Positions 6,191-15,259 are shown, counted from the first letter of the stretch. The stretch is DNA of 21,983 bases from Ruminococcus sp. UBA6407 (GCA_002438605.1 DJPR01000008.1:17191-39173); one strand, 5' to 3'. Translations and numbers: made by a program. The notes: generated by a model from the sequence alone, not told the origin.

Positions 6191-7744
6191 CTAAACAATT
6201 TTTGTTGTCCAGTCTTCAAGGTTCCATATTTCGTCAGCAATGCCGGAGTAAAATTCAGGCTCATGGCTTACTAAAAGTACAGTTCCTTTAAATGCTCCCA
6301 CTGCACGCTTTAATTCATCTTTTGCGTCAGCATCAAGATGATTGGTAGGCTCGTCCAATACAAGTACATTTATATTTTTCAGCATAATTTTGCATAATCT
6401 GACCTTTGCATTTTCTCCGCCTGAAAGAACCCTCATCTGAGATGTGATATGCTCAGTTGTTAATCCGCATCGTGCAAGAGCTGCACGAACTTCTGCGTTT
6501 GTCATTGCAGGATATTCGTCCCAGATTGTCTGGAGAGCAGTTTTATCAGTTGCTTCTTCTTCTTGTTCAAAATATCCGATTTCAAGAAACTGGTCGTGTT
6601 CGATTTCACCTGAAACAGGCGGAATAATTTTAAGCAGAGTTTTAAGTAAAGTTGATTTTCCCAAGCCGTTAACGCCCTTAATTGCAATTTTTTTACCCCA
6701 TTCTATTGTGAATGAAACAGGTTTTGTAAGAGGCTCGTCATATCCTAAGACAACATTTTTACATTCAATTACTGACCTGCCAGGAGTTCTTGCTGTATTA
6801 AAAGAGAAAGACGGCTTTGCTTTTTCGCCTGCCAGAGTTATTTTCTCCATTTTATCAAGCTTTTTCTGACGTGATTTTGCCATATTTGTTGTAGCAACTC
6901 TTGCTTTGTTACGGGCAATAAAGTCCTGTAAACCGGCAATTTCTTTCTGCTGCTTTTCATAAGCCTGTTCAATCTGACGCTTTTTCAGTTCATACATTCT
7001 TTTGAAGTCATCATAGTTGCCGGTATATCTTGTCAGTACAGCATTTTCAACATGATAGATTACATTTACAACGTCATTAAGGAACGGAATATCATGCGAA
7101 ACAAGAATAAATGCATTTTCATAATTCTGAAGAAAGTTTTTGAGCCAGGCAATATGATTTTCGTCAAGAAAGTTTGTAGGCTCATCAAGTATTAAAATCA
7201 TCGGATTTTCAAGAAGAACCTTAGCAAGCAGAACTTTGGCTCTCTGACCGCCTGATAACTCTGAAACATCTCTGTCAAGACCGATTTCACCAAGTCCGAG
7301 ACCATTTGCATATTCTGAAATTTTCGCATCAATTGTATAGTATCCGCTGTAGTCGAGAATACTTTGAATTTCGCCAACTTCTTCCAAAGCATCGTTCATT
7401 TCATCTTCTGAACAGTCAGACATTTTATCATATAAAGCAAGCATTTCCTTTTCAAGTTCAGAAAGGTGTGCAAATGCTTCCTGAAGAACATCTTTTATGG
7501 TTTTGCCCTTTGACAAGGTACTGTACTGGTCAAGATAGCCTGTTGTGATGTGCCTGCACCATTCAACCTTGCCTTCATCAGGCATAAGCTTACCCATGAT
7601 TATATTAAGAAAAGTGGATTTTCCTTCACCATTAGCACCTACAAGTCCTACATGCTCACCTTTTAATAATCGAAAAGAAGCGTTATTTAAAATTTGTCTT
7701 GCACCAAATCCATGCGTTACATTTTCAACATTTAAAATACTCAT
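6191..7744 (-). CDS. ABC-F family ATPase (ribosome-associated)
   Basis: 517 residues with two ABC cassettes and no membrane segments, as in translation factors and antibiotic-resistance proteins of the ABC-F class that act in the ribosomal E site. Cassette 1: Walker A GANGEGKST at 36-44, signature LSGGQ at 163-167, Walker B LILDEPTNFLD at 183-193. The interdomain linker (~245-310) is helical and basic with TNMAKSRQKKLDKME. Cassette 2: Walker A GVNGLGKST at 357-365, LSGGE at 440-444, LVLDEPTNHLD at 461-471. The linker is of ordinary length, so a housekeeping YkpA/EttA-like role is as likely as drug resistance; I cannot decide. The start at 7744 (MSILNVENV) is preferred over 7762 because GGAG lies 7-8 bases before it. 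The promoter lies at 7776-7804, with its -35 inside a repeat. Confidence 0.93.
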   Translation of the reverse strand: MSILNVENVTHGFGARQILNNASFRLLKGEHVGLVGANGEGKSTFLNIIMGKLMPDEGKVEWCRHITTGYLDQYSTLSKGKTIKDVLQEAFAHLSELEKEMLALYDKMSDCSEDEMNDALEEVGEIQSILDYSGYYTIDAKISEYANGLGLGEIGLDRDVSELSGGQRAKVLLAKVLLENPMILILDEPTNFLDENHIAWLKNFLQNYENAFILVSHDIPFLNDVVNVIYHVENAVLTRYTGNYDDFKRMYELKKRQIEQAYEKQQKEIAGLQDFIARNKARVATTNMAKSRQKKLDKMEKITLAGEKAKPSFSFNTARTPGRSVIECKNVVLGYDEPLTKPVSFTIEWGKKIAIKGVNGLGKSTLLKTLLKIIPPVSGEIEHDQFLEIGYFEQEEEATDKTALQTIWDEYPAMTNAEVRAALARCGLTTEHITSQMRVLSGGENAKVRLCKIMLKNINVLVLDEPTNHLDADAKDELKRAVGAFKGTVLLVSHEPEFYSGIADEIWNLEDWTTKIV

Positions 7745-7775
7745 AATTATCTCCATAAACATAAAATTACATTTT

Positions 7776-7804
7776 ATTATATCAGAAAAAAATCATTAAG
7801 GCAA
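7776..7804 (-). promoter_or_regulatory. Promoter of the ABC-F gene, -35 supplied by a repeat end
   Basis: On the minus strand TTGCCT (plus 7799-7804) and a perfect TATAAT (plus 7776-7781) are separated by 17 bases. TTGCCT is the conserved outer end of the palindromic repeat (7796-7821). Start would fall about 25 bases before the RBS. Confidence 0.55.
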
Positions 7805-7821
7805 CATGATTTTTTCTTTAA
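7796..7821. repeat. Remnant of a palindromic repeat
   Basis: TTAAGGCAACAT followed by TGATTTTTTCTTTAA: one good arm and a degraded one, with TTAA at both ends. Its right TTAA is shared with the large copy that follows. Confidence 0.5.
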
Positions 7822-7996
7822 GCAATACCGCACAAAGAATGTCAAAAAATCTGCAGGTCATAAACCTGCAAATTTTCTGTCATATTACACATAATTCTTT
7901 CACCATATGACAGTATGGTTTCAAAAAAATCTATGCAATCCGACGAAAAATATATCTGCGTTTTTATCGTACAATATTTATGGGGTGTCGCCTTTA
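7818..7996. repeat. Near-complete 179-bp copy of the TTAA palindromic element (MITE-like)
   Basis: It begins TTAAGCAATACCGCACAAAG and ends ATTTATGGGGTGTCGCCTTTA, so both terminal arms of the family are present in inverse orientation. Inside are a perfect 7-bp hairpin (TGCAGGT 7852-7858 with ACCTGCA 7864-7870) and a perfect 9-bp inverted repeat (CTGTCATAT 7877-7885 with ATATGACAG 7905-7913). Bases 7818-7895 align with the copies at 1-82 and 5040-5105. No credible protein is encoded, which fits a non-autonomous element. This copy fills most of the gap between the divergent ABC-F and carB genes; the rest is the two promoters. Confidence 0.7.
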
Positions 7997-8029
7997 TTTT
8001 AATTTTTTTGAAAAAAATCAAAAAAACTA

Positions 8030-8058
8030 TTTTCTTTTGCAGAAAAATATGTTATACT
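8030..8058 (+). promoter_or_regulatory. Extended -10 promoter of carB
   Basis: TATACT at 8053-8058 is preceded by TG at 8050-8051, an extended -10. The -35 region (8030-8035, TTTTCT) is weak. The leader is only about 28 bases, too short for a PyrR attenuator. Confidence 0.55.
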
Positions 8059-8092
8059 AGTAGAAATGTAAAAACACAGGGAGATGTTTGGA

Positions 8093-11000
8093 ATGGAAAA
8101 ACAACGAAAAAAGGTTCTTATTATTGGTTCGGGTCCGATTATTATAGGTCAGGCCTGCGAATTCGACTATTCAGGTACACAGGCTTGTAAAGCACTTCGT
8201 AAGCTTGGCTATGAGATTGTTCTTGTTAACTCAAACCCTGCTACGATTATGACTGATCCCGGAATTGCGGATATTACATATATTGAACCTCTTAATGCAA
8301 ATCGTCTTGAAGAAATAATTGCTAAGGAACGTCCTGACTGTCTTTTGCCTAACCTTGGCGGTCAATCAGGTCTTAATCTTTGTTCTGAGCTTGATAAGCT
8401 CGGTATCCTCAAAAAATATAATGTAGAGGTTATCGGTGTTCAGGTTGACGCAATCGAAAGAGGAGAGGACAGAATAGAGTTTAAAAAGACTATGGACAGT
8501 CTTGGTATACAGATGGCAAGAAGCGAGGTAGCATACACAGTTGATGAGGCTCTTGCCATTGCAGATAAGCTTGGTTATCCTGTTGTTCTTCGTCCTGCAT
8601 ATACAATGGGCGGAACAGGCGGAGGACTTGTTTATAATACAGAGGAACTTAAAAGCGTTTGTGCAAGAGGTTTGCAGGCTTCACTTGTCGGACAGGTTCT
8701 TGTTGAGGAATCAATTCTTGGCTGGGAAGAACTTGAACTTGAAGTTGTTCGTGACCGCAAGGGCAATATGATTACAGTCTGCTTTATTGAGAATATTGAC
8801 CCTCTTGGTGTTCACACAGGGGACAGTTTCTGTTCAGCTCCTATGCTTACAATTTCTGAGGACGTTCAGAAAGAGCTTCAGCGTCAGGCATATAAAATTG
8901 TTGATGCTATTCAGGTTATCGGCGGTACTAATGTTCAGTTTGCAAGAAATACTGAGGACGGCAGAATTATTGTAATTGAAATAAATCCGAGAACATCACG
9001 TTCTTCAGCACTTGCTTCAAAGGCAACAGGTTTTCCTATTGCTCTCGTTTCTGCAATGCTTGCAACAGGTCTTACACTTGAGGATATTCCATGCGGAAAA
9101 TACGGTACACTTGATAAGTATTATCCTGACGGTGATTACATTGTAATCAAGTTTGCCCGCTGGGCATTTGAGAAGTTTAAAAAAGCGGAAGATAAGCTTG
9201 GTACTCAGATGCGTGCTGTAGGTGAAGTAATGAGTATAGGCAAGACATATAAGGAAGCTTTCCAGAAAGCAATCAGAAGTCTTGAAAGAGGAAGATACGG
9301 ACTTGGTTTTGCTAAGGACTTTAACAGCAAAACAAAGGAAGAACTTATAAATATGCTCCACGTTCCTACATCAGAACGTCAGTTTATAATGTATGAGGCA
9401 CTCCGTAAAGGTGCAACTGTTGATGAACTTTTCGAGCTTACTAAGATTAAGAAGTATTTTATTGAGCAAATGAAAGAACTTGTTGACGAAGAAAATGCTC
9501 TTATTGCAAATAAGGGTTCAGTTCCTGAAAAGAGCGTTCTTATGCAGGCTAAAAAGGACGGATTTTCTGATAAATACCTTTCACAGATACTTGGTGTATC
9601 TGAAAGTGATGTTCGTGAAAAGAGAATTGAGTATGGTATTACAGAAGCATGGGAAGGCGTTCATGTAAGCGGTACTAAAGACGCTGCATATTACTATTCT
9701 TCATACAACATTGAAGACAAGAGCGTTGCATCTGTAGGAAAGCCTAAAATTATGATTCTTGGTTCAGGACCTAACAGAATAGGACAGGGTATTGAATTTG
9801 ACTATTGCTGTGTTCATGCGGCAAATGCACTTCGTGAGCTTGGTTTTGAAACAATTATGGTTAACTGTAACCCTGAAACTGTTTCAACAGACTATGATAC
9901 TTCTGATAAACTCTATTTTGAACCGCTTACACTTGAGGATGTTCTTTCAATTCATGAAAAGGAAAAGCCTCTTGGCGTAATTGCACAGTTCGGTGGTCAG
10001 ACTCCTCTTAACCTTGCTGCTGATTTGAAGAAGGCAGGCGTAAATATACTCGGTACAACTCCTGAAACAATTGATTTTGCTGAGGACAGAGATTTGTTCA
10101 GAGGAATGATGGAAAAGCTTGAAATCCCAATGCCTGAATCAGGAATGGCGGTTACGGTTGATGATGCACTTAAAATTGCAGATAAAATCGGTTATCCTGT
10201 AATGGTACGTCCTTCATACGTTCTTGGCGGACGTGGAATGGAAGTTGTACATGATGCAGAAAGCCTTAAAATTTATATGAATGCAGCTGTAGGTGTAACT
10301 CCTGACAGACCAATTCTTATTGACAGATTCCTTCATAATGCAATGGAATGTGAAGCAGATGCAATAAGTGACGGTGAAAATGTATTTGTACCTGCTGTAA
10401 TGGAGCATATTGAGCTTGCAGGTATTCACTCAGGTGACTCAGCTTGTATACTTCCTTCACTCAATATCTCTGATGAAAATGTTGCTGTTATCAAGGAATA
10501 TACAAAGAAAATAGCCAAAGAAATGAATGTACGCGGACTTATGAATATGCAGTATGCTATTGAGGACGGCAAGGTATATGTACTTGAAGCTAATCCTCGT
10601 GCGTCAAGAACAGTACCTCTTGTTTCAAAGGTATGCAATATTCAAATGGTTAAGATCGCAACACAGATTATAACAGCTCCGCTTACAGGAAAGCCATCTC
10701 CTGTTCCGGAATTAAAGGAAAAGAAATTCAGTCATTACGGAGTTAAGGAAGCTGTATTCCCATTCAATATGTTCCCTGAGGTTGACCCGCTTTTAGGACC
10801 TGAAATGCGTTCAACAGGTGAAGTTCTCGGAATATCTGAAAACTTTGGCGAGGCATATTATAAGGCTCAGGAAGCAACTCAAACTAAAATTGCACTTTCA
10901 GGAACTGTTCTTATAAGTGTTAATGATACAGACAAGCCTGAAATTGTTGACATTGCAAGAGGTTTTGCTGACTGCGGATTTAAGATTGTTGCAACGGGAG

Positions 11001-11305
11001 GAACATATGCACTCCTTACTGAAAACGGAATAAAGGCTGAAAAGCTGTTTAAGCTTCAGCAGGGCAGACCTAATATTCTTGACGCAATTACGAATGGTGA
11101 AGTTGACATTGTTATTAATACACCTGATGATAAGCAGGGAGCGGAAGATGACAGCTACATCAGAAAGAACGCTATTCGCAAGCGTGTATTTTATGTAACA
11201 ACGATTGCCGGTGCAAAAGCAACTCTTGAAGGAATAAGGTCTGTAAAGAACGGCAGAGGAAATACTGTAAAATCATTGCAGGAATTCCATAGTGAAATAA
11301 AGTAA
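8093..11305 (+). CDS. carB: Carbamoyl phosphate synthetase large subunit
   Basis: 1070 residues, the full family length. CarB makes carbamoyl phosphate from bicarbonate, ATP and ammonia delivered by the glutaminase subunit CarA, feeding pyrimidine and arginine synthesis. The N-terminal ATP-grasp half opens with KVLIIGSGPIIIGQACEFDY, with GGTNVQFA near 277 and EINPRTSRS near 296. The linker/oligomerisation part spans ~400-550. The second ATP-grasp half starts near 550 with ILGSGPNRIGQGIEFDY. The MGS-like allosteric domain begins near 936 and includes KIVATGGTYALL. The start at 8093 is chosen because GGGAG ends 9 bases before it; the ATG at 8084 touches that site directly. It stands alone, with promoter and terminator, and carA is not in the window. 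Confidence 0.97.
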   Translation: MEKQRKKVLIIGSGPIIIGQACEFDYSGTQACKALRKLGYEIVLVNSNPATIMTDPGIADITYIEPLNANRLEEIIAKERPDCLLPNLGGQSGLNLCSELDKLGILKKYNVEVIGVQVDAIERGEDRIEFKKTMDSLGIQMARSEVAYTVDEALAIADKLGYPVVLRPAYTMGGTGGGLVYNTEELKSVCARGLQASLVGQVLVEESILGWEELELEVVRDRKGNMITVCFIENIDPLGVHTGDSFCSAPMLTISEDVQKELQRQAYKIVDAIQVIGGTNVQFARNTEDGRIIVIEINPRTSRSSALASKATGFPIALVSAMLATGLTLEDIPCGKYGTLDKYYPDGDYIVIKFARWAFEKFKKAEDKLGTQMRAVGEVMSIGKTYKEAFQKAIRSLERGRYGLGFAKDFNSKTKEELINMLHVPTSERQFIMYEALRKGATVDELFELTKIKKYFIEQMKELVDEENALIANKGSVPEKSVLMQAKKDGFSDKYLSQILGVSESDVREKRIEYGITEAWEGVHVSGTKDAAYYYSSYNIEDKSVASVGKPKIMILGSGPNRIGQGIEFDYCCVHAANALRELGFETIMVNCNPETVSTDYDTSDKLYFEPLTLEDVLSIHEKEKPLGVIAQFGGQTPLNLAADLKKAGVNILGTTPETIDFAEDRDLFRGMMEKLEIPMPESGMAVTVDDALKIADKIGYPVMVRPSYVLGGRGMEVVHDAESLKIYMNAAVGVTPDRPILIDRFLHNAMECEADAISDGENVFVPAVMEHIELAGIHSGDSACILPSLNISDENVAVIKEYTKKIAKEMNVRGLMNMQYAIEDGKVYVLEANPRASRTVPLVSKVCNIQMVKIATQIITAPLTGKPSPVPELKEKKFSHYGVKEAVFPFNMFPEVDPLLGPEMRSTGEVLGISENFGEAYYKAQEATQTKIALSGTVLISVNDTDKPEIVDIARGFADCGFKIVATGGTYALLTENGIKAEKLFKLQQGRPNILDAITNGEVDIVINTPDDKQGAEDDSYIRKNAIRKRVFYVTTIAGAKATLEGIRSVKNGRGNTVKSLQEFHSEIK

Positions 11306-11322
11306 TATAATATTGATTTTAT

Positions 11323-11360
11323 GCGGAGGTATCTTATCTGATATCTCCGCTTTTTATTTT
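11323..11360 (+). terminator. Rho-independent terminator of carB
   Basis: GCGGAGGTATC (11323-11333) pairs with GATATCTCCGC (11340-11350) with one G:U pair, followed by TTTTTATTTT. Confidence 0.9.
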
Positions 11361-11413
11361 CATGAGAATAATCTGTTACAAATAATATCATAAATATTTG
11401 TATAATTTTCCAT

Positions 11414-11441
11414 TTGATTTTTATTCTTAATAGTGTATAAT
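11414..11441 (+). promoter_or_regulatory. Promoter of the GH3-aldo/keto reductase operon
   Basis: TTGATT (11414-11419), a 16-base spacer, then a perfect TATAAT (11436-11441), about 40 bases before the start codon. Confidence 0.6.
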
Positions 11442-11481
11442 AGGAGATATAAAACCACTTTGAAGAAAGGTGATAATTAAA

Positions 11482-14241
11482 GTGAAAAGAATACTTGATT
11501 GGAATGATTATTTAAAGACAGCTGCTGAAACTGTTTCTGAGGGCATTGTAATGCTTAAAAATGAAAATTATGCATTGCCGTTGAACAAAAAAGATGAAAT
11601 AGCAGTATTTGGAAGAATACAGCTGCATTATTATAAAAGCGGTACAGGCTCAGGCGGAATGGTAAATGTTTCAAAGGTCACAGGTATAGTTGATGGACTT
11701 ATTGAAAGCGGAATTAAAATTAATGAAAAGCTGTTATCTGTTTACAAAGAATGGGATAAGGAAAACCCATTTGATCTTGGAAGCGGTTGGGGCTGTGAAC
11801 CTTGGTCACAAAAAGAAATGCCTCTTACTGATGATTTGGTAAAGGAAATTTCATCAAAGGTTCAGACCGCAATTGTTATAATAGGAAGAACCGCAGGCGA
11901 AGAACAGGACAATACTCTCAGTGAGGGTTCGTATTATTTAAGTTCACTTGAAAAGGATATGCTTGATAAAGTCAGCAAAAATTTTTCAAAGGTTATTGTT
12001 TTGCTGAACGTGGGCGGAATAATGGATATGGAATACATAGAAAGCTGTAATCCGGATTCCATACTATATGTTTGGCAGGGTGGAATGACGGGCGGAACCG
12101 GTACAGCATCTGTACTTACAGGAGAGGTGAGTCCGTCAGGAAAATTGCCTGATACAATCGCATATTCAGTATCAGATTATCCGTCAGATTCATGCTTTGG
12201 TGATAAGGTACGCAATTTTTATAAAGAGGACATTTATGTCGGGTATCGTTATTTTGAAACCTTTGCAAAAGAAAATGTACGCTATCCGTTTGGTTTCGGA
12301 CTTTCATATACTGACTTTGAAATTAAAACCATTAAAACCTATAAAAACGGCAATATAATATCATTTGATATTATGGTAAGAAATACAGGAAGCTGCAGTG
12401 GTAAAGAAGTAGTACAGATATATTGTGAAGCACCTCAGGGGAAACTTGGAAAACCCATAAGATGCTTGTGCGGATATGAAAAGACATCTGAGTTATCTTC
12501 GGGAAGTACAGAAAACATTATTCTTGAAGTGAACATTAAATCACTTGCTTCTTATGATGATTCAGGTATTACAGGAAATAAATCTTGCTATGTACTTGAG
12601 GCAGGAGAATATATTTTTTATGTTGGAACGGATGTAAGAAATGCACAGGCTGTTTACAAATATAAAATTGATGAAACAATTGTAACTGAAAAAGCTGAAC
12701 AGGCTTTTGCTCCGGTTATTCCTTTTGAAAGAATGAAACCTGTATATTCTGACGGTAAATATAGTACACAATATGAGAATGTTCCGATTCAGGAGATTGA
12801 TGAAAATAAACGCAGACTTGATAATCTGCCTGAAGAAATAAGATATACAGGTGACGTTGGAATAAAACTTTCTGACGTGCTGGATAAAAAGAACAGCATG
12901 GATGAATTTATTGCACAATTTTCAGATTATGACCTGTCATGTATAATAAGAGGCGAGGGAATGAGCAGTCCAAAAGTAACAGCAGGTACAGCCTCAGCAT
13001 TTGGAGGAGTTTCAAAAGCTCTTGAAAATTTTGGCATACCATGCTGCTGCTGTTCAGACGGACCGTCAGGAATGCGTCTTGACTGCGGAACAAAAGCATT
13101 CAGCCTGCCGAATGGAACATTGATTGCTTCAACGTTTAATAAGTCACTTATAACAAAACTTTATGAATTAATGGGACTTGAAATGACTGTAAACAATGTT
13201 GAATGTTTACTTGGACCGGGCATTAATATACATCGTCATCCATTAAACGGAAGAAACTTTGAATATTTTTCAGAAGATCCGTTTTTGACAGGAACAATAG
13301 CTGCGGCAGAGCTTAAAGGACTTCATTCATCAGGAGTAACAGGAACCATAAAGCATTTCTGCGGAAACAATCAGGAAACAGGACGTCATGTAATAGATTC
13401 TGTAATTTCAGAAAGAGCCTTGAGAGAAATTTATCTGAAAGGATTTGAAATTGCAGTAAAAGAGGGCAATGCCGACTCAATAATGACGACTTATGGTGCA
13501 GTAAACGGAATATGGACAGCAGGCAGTTATGACTTGAATACTGTGATTTTGCGAAATGAGTGGGACTTTGACGGATTTGTAATGACAGACTGGTGGGCAG
13601 ATATAAATGAACGTGGAAAAATGCAGAATAAAACAAATTTTGCTGCTATGGCTAAAGCACAAAATGATGTGTATATGGTTTGTGCAGACGGTTCGGATAA
13701 TGATGATAATACTTTGAAAGAACTTGAAAAGGGTAATCTTAAAAGAGCAGAACTGCAAAGAAATGCGGCAAACATCTGTAATTTTATTATGCATACAAAT
13801 GCTATGAAACGTTACATTGGGAAATCCCAAAATGTTGAAGTGATAAATCGTCCGGACAATGAAAATGCAAACGATGAACCTGTGGTGTTTTATGACATAG
13901 ATGAATGTCTTGAACTTTCTCTTGAAGATGTTTCAACAGAAAAGGGAACTAACTATTGCTTCGCATTGGTAATTAAAAATCCGGGAGTTTATGATGCAAC
14001 AATAACAGCAAGCTCTGAACAGGGTGAACTTGCTCAAATACCAGTTACATTGTTTGCAATGGGAACTGCAAACGGAGTATATACATGGCATGGAACAAAT
14101 GGCAAGCCTGTTTCAATTACCAGAGATTTGCCGATGTTCTCGAGATATGTATCAGTAAGGCTTTATTTTGCTCAAAGCGGACTTAAACTTCACAGAATAG
14201 AATTTAAACTGAATAAAAATAAGAAGCTGGAGAATATTTAA
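11482..14241 (+). CDS. Circularly permuted GH3 beta-glycosidase (beta-glucosidase-like)
   Basis: About 919 residues, no signal peptide, so cytoplasmic. The domain order is reversed relative to ordinary GH3 enzymes. First comes the alpha/beta sandwich (~12-235) with VMLKNE, IVIIGRTAGEEQD (acid/base candidate near E140-141) and GEVSPSGKLPDT. Next is a fibronectin III-like domain after RYPFGFGLSY (~267-385). Then a TIM barrel (~465-770) with SDGPSGMR, GPGINIHRHPLNGRNFEYF, KHF and VMTDWW, where D703 is the predicted nucleophile. Residues ~800-919 form an extra beta-rich C-terminal domain resembling a small carbohydrate-binding module. This order is known from R. albus and Butyrivibrio beta-glucosidases. 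Substrate is likely beta-glucosides such as cellobiose, but other beta-sugars are possible. GTG at 11482 is preferred as start (AAAGGTGAT 7 bases upstream); the in-frame GTG at 11470 lies within that site. The reductase gene follows after 3 bases. Confidence 0.9.
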   Translation: MKRILDWNDYLKTAAETVSEGIVMLKNENYALPLNKKDEIAVFGRIQLHYYKSGTGSGGMVNVSKVTGIVDGLIESGIKINEKLLSVYKEWDKENPFDLGSGWGCEPWSQKEMPLTDDLVKEISSKVQTAIVIIGRTAGEEQDNTLSEGSYYLSSLEKDMLDKVSKNFSKVIVLLNVGGIMDMEYIESCNPDSILYVWQGGMTGGTGTASVLTGEVSPSGKLPDTIAYSVSDYPSDSCFGDKVRNFYKEDIYVGYRYFETFAKENVRYPFGFGLSYTDFEIKTIKTYKNGNIISFDIMVRNTGSCSGKEVVQIYCEAPQGKLGKPIRCLCGYEKTSELSSGSTENIILEVNIKSLASYDDSGITGNKSCYVLEAGEYIFYVGTDVRNAQAVYKYKIDETIVTEKAEQAFAPVIPFERMKPVYSDGKYSTQYENVPIQEIDENKRRLDNLPEEIRYTGDVGIKLSDVLDKKNSMDEFIAQFSDYDLSCIIRGEGMSSPKVTAGTASAFGGVSKALENFGIPCCCCSDGPSGMRLDCGTKAFSLPNGTLIASTFNKSLITKLYELMGLEMTVNNVECLLGPGINIHRHPLNGRNFEYFSEDPFLTGTIAAAELKGLHSSGVTGTIKHFCGNNQETGRHVIDSVISERALREIYLKGFEIAVKEGNADSIMTTYGAVNGIWTAGSYDLNTVILRNEWDFDGFVMTDWWADINERGKMQNKTNFAAMAKAQNDVYMVCADGSDNDDNTLKELEKGNLKRAELQRNAANICNFIMHTNAMKRYIGKSQNVEVINRPDNENANDEPVVFYDIDECLELSLEDVSTEKGTNYCFALVIKNPGVYDATITASSEQGELAQIPVTLFAMGTANGVYTWHGTNGKPVSITRDLPMFSRYVSVRLYFAQSGLKLHRIEFKLNKNKKLENI

Positions 14242-14244
14242 GCT

Positions 14245-15168
14245 ATGGAACAAATAACATTGAAAAAAAGCGGATTTCAAATTCCTGATATTGCAGTTGG
14301 CTGTATGCGTATAAATGAAATGAGTGAAAAGACTTTGACAGAACATATTATATGCTGCGTAAGCAATGGGCTGGATTTTTTCGACCACGCTGATATTTAT
14401 GGCAGCGGAGAATGTGAAGAAATATTCGGAAATGCTTTTTTGCAGACAGGAATTAAAAGAGAAGATATCATTATACAGTCTAAATGCGGCATTGTTCCCG
14501 GAAAAATGTATGACCTGTCAAAAAAACATATTACTGACTCGGTTGATAATATTTTAAAGCGTCTTAAAACCGACTATCTGGATATTTTGCTCCTTCATCG
14601 TCCGGACGCACTGATTGAACCGGAAGAAACAGCGGAGGCGTTTGATGAACTCGAAAGGTCAGGAAAAGTACGTCACTTTGGTGTATCTAATCATAAACCG
14701 ATGCAGATAGAGCTGTTAAAGAAATATGTAAAACAGGAAATAGAAATAAATCAGCTTCAATTCAGCTTGCCTGTATCAAATATGGTTGCAAATGGTCTTG
14801 AAGTTAATATGAATACAGATGGGGCTTGTGATCGTGACGGAAGTGTTCTGGATTATTGCAGGTTAAATGATATTACGATACAAGCATGGTCACCGTTTCA
14901 ATATGGATTTTTTGAAGGAGTTTTTATCGGAAATAATGAAAAGTTTTTTGAACTGAATAATTTGCTTACCGAATTATCAGAGAAATACGGAGTTACTGAA
15001 ACAGGAATTGCAGCTGCATGGATATTAAGACATCCTGCAAATATTCAGATTATTACAGGAAGTAAGAATGCTGAAAGAATAGATGAAATAATAAAAGGTT
15101 CTAAAGTAAAGCTTTCAAGAGAGGATTGGTATCGCCTTTATATCAGTGCAGGACATATTCTGCCCTAA
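14245..15168 (+). CDS. Aldo/keto reductase, YdhF-like
   Basis: 307 residues, a single (beta/alpha)8 NAD(P)H-dependent oxidoreductase. The catalytic tetrad is visible: D47 and Y52 in FFDHADIYG, K80 in QSKCG and H118 in LLLHRPD. Cofactor-binding features are FGVSNH near 144-149, QAWSPF, and ITGSKNAERIDE near the C-terminus. The substrate is probably a sugar-derived or other carbonyl compound. The ATG lies only 3 bases after the GH3 stop codon, with GGAG inside the GH3 end, so the two are co-translated. This coupling suggests that it acts on a product of the glycosidase, but that is inference. Confidence 0.93.
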   Translation: MEQITLKKSGFQIPDIAVGCMRINEMSEKTLTEHIICCVSNGLDFFDHADIYGSGECEEIFGNAFLQTGIKREDIIIQSKCGIVPGKMYDLSKKHITDSVDNILKRLKTDYLDILLLHRPDALIEPEETAEAFDELERSGKVRHFGVSNHKPMQIELLKKYVKQEIEINQLQFSLPVSNMVANGLEVNMNTDGACDRDGSVLDYCRLNDITIQAWSPFQYGFFEGVFIGNNEKFFELNNLLTELSEKYGVTETGIAAAWILRHPANIQIITGSKNAERIDEIIKGSKVKLSREDWYRLYISAGHILP

Positions 15169-15241
15169 GTTAATATTTTTGTGGTTGAAATATTATGATT
15201 TATTGTTGAAAATAAACAATTTATTTTAAGAAAATATTAAC
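15169..15241 (+). terminator. AT-rich inverted repeat after the reductase gene, possible terminator
   Basis: GTTAATATTTT (15169-15179) and AAAATATTAAC (15231-15241) are a perfect 11-bp inverted repeat directly after the stop codon, with a smaller ATTGTT/AACAAT hairpin inside and CGTTTTTT following. The stem is AT-rich and the loop long, so termination would be weak. It could instead be an operator for the promoter 20 bases further on. Confidence 0.4.
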
Positions 15242-15259
15242 ACGTTTTTTCAATTCCTA

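Noticed and set aside
6444..6869. 141-residue plus-strand frame inside the ABC-F gene
   Set aside because: Antisense shadow of conserved Walker and signature sequence of the second cassette.
1..7996. CRISPR array
   Set aside because: The repeats are palindromic, irregularly spaced over kilobases and lie singly between genes; no regular spacers.
8059..8092. Pyrimidine-responsive attenuator before carB
   Set aside because: The leader is too short and has no terminator hairpin or PyrR-binding loop.
7915..8190. 91-residue plus-strand frame before carB
   Set aside because: No RBS; it begins inside the repeat element and overlaps the start of carB in another frame.
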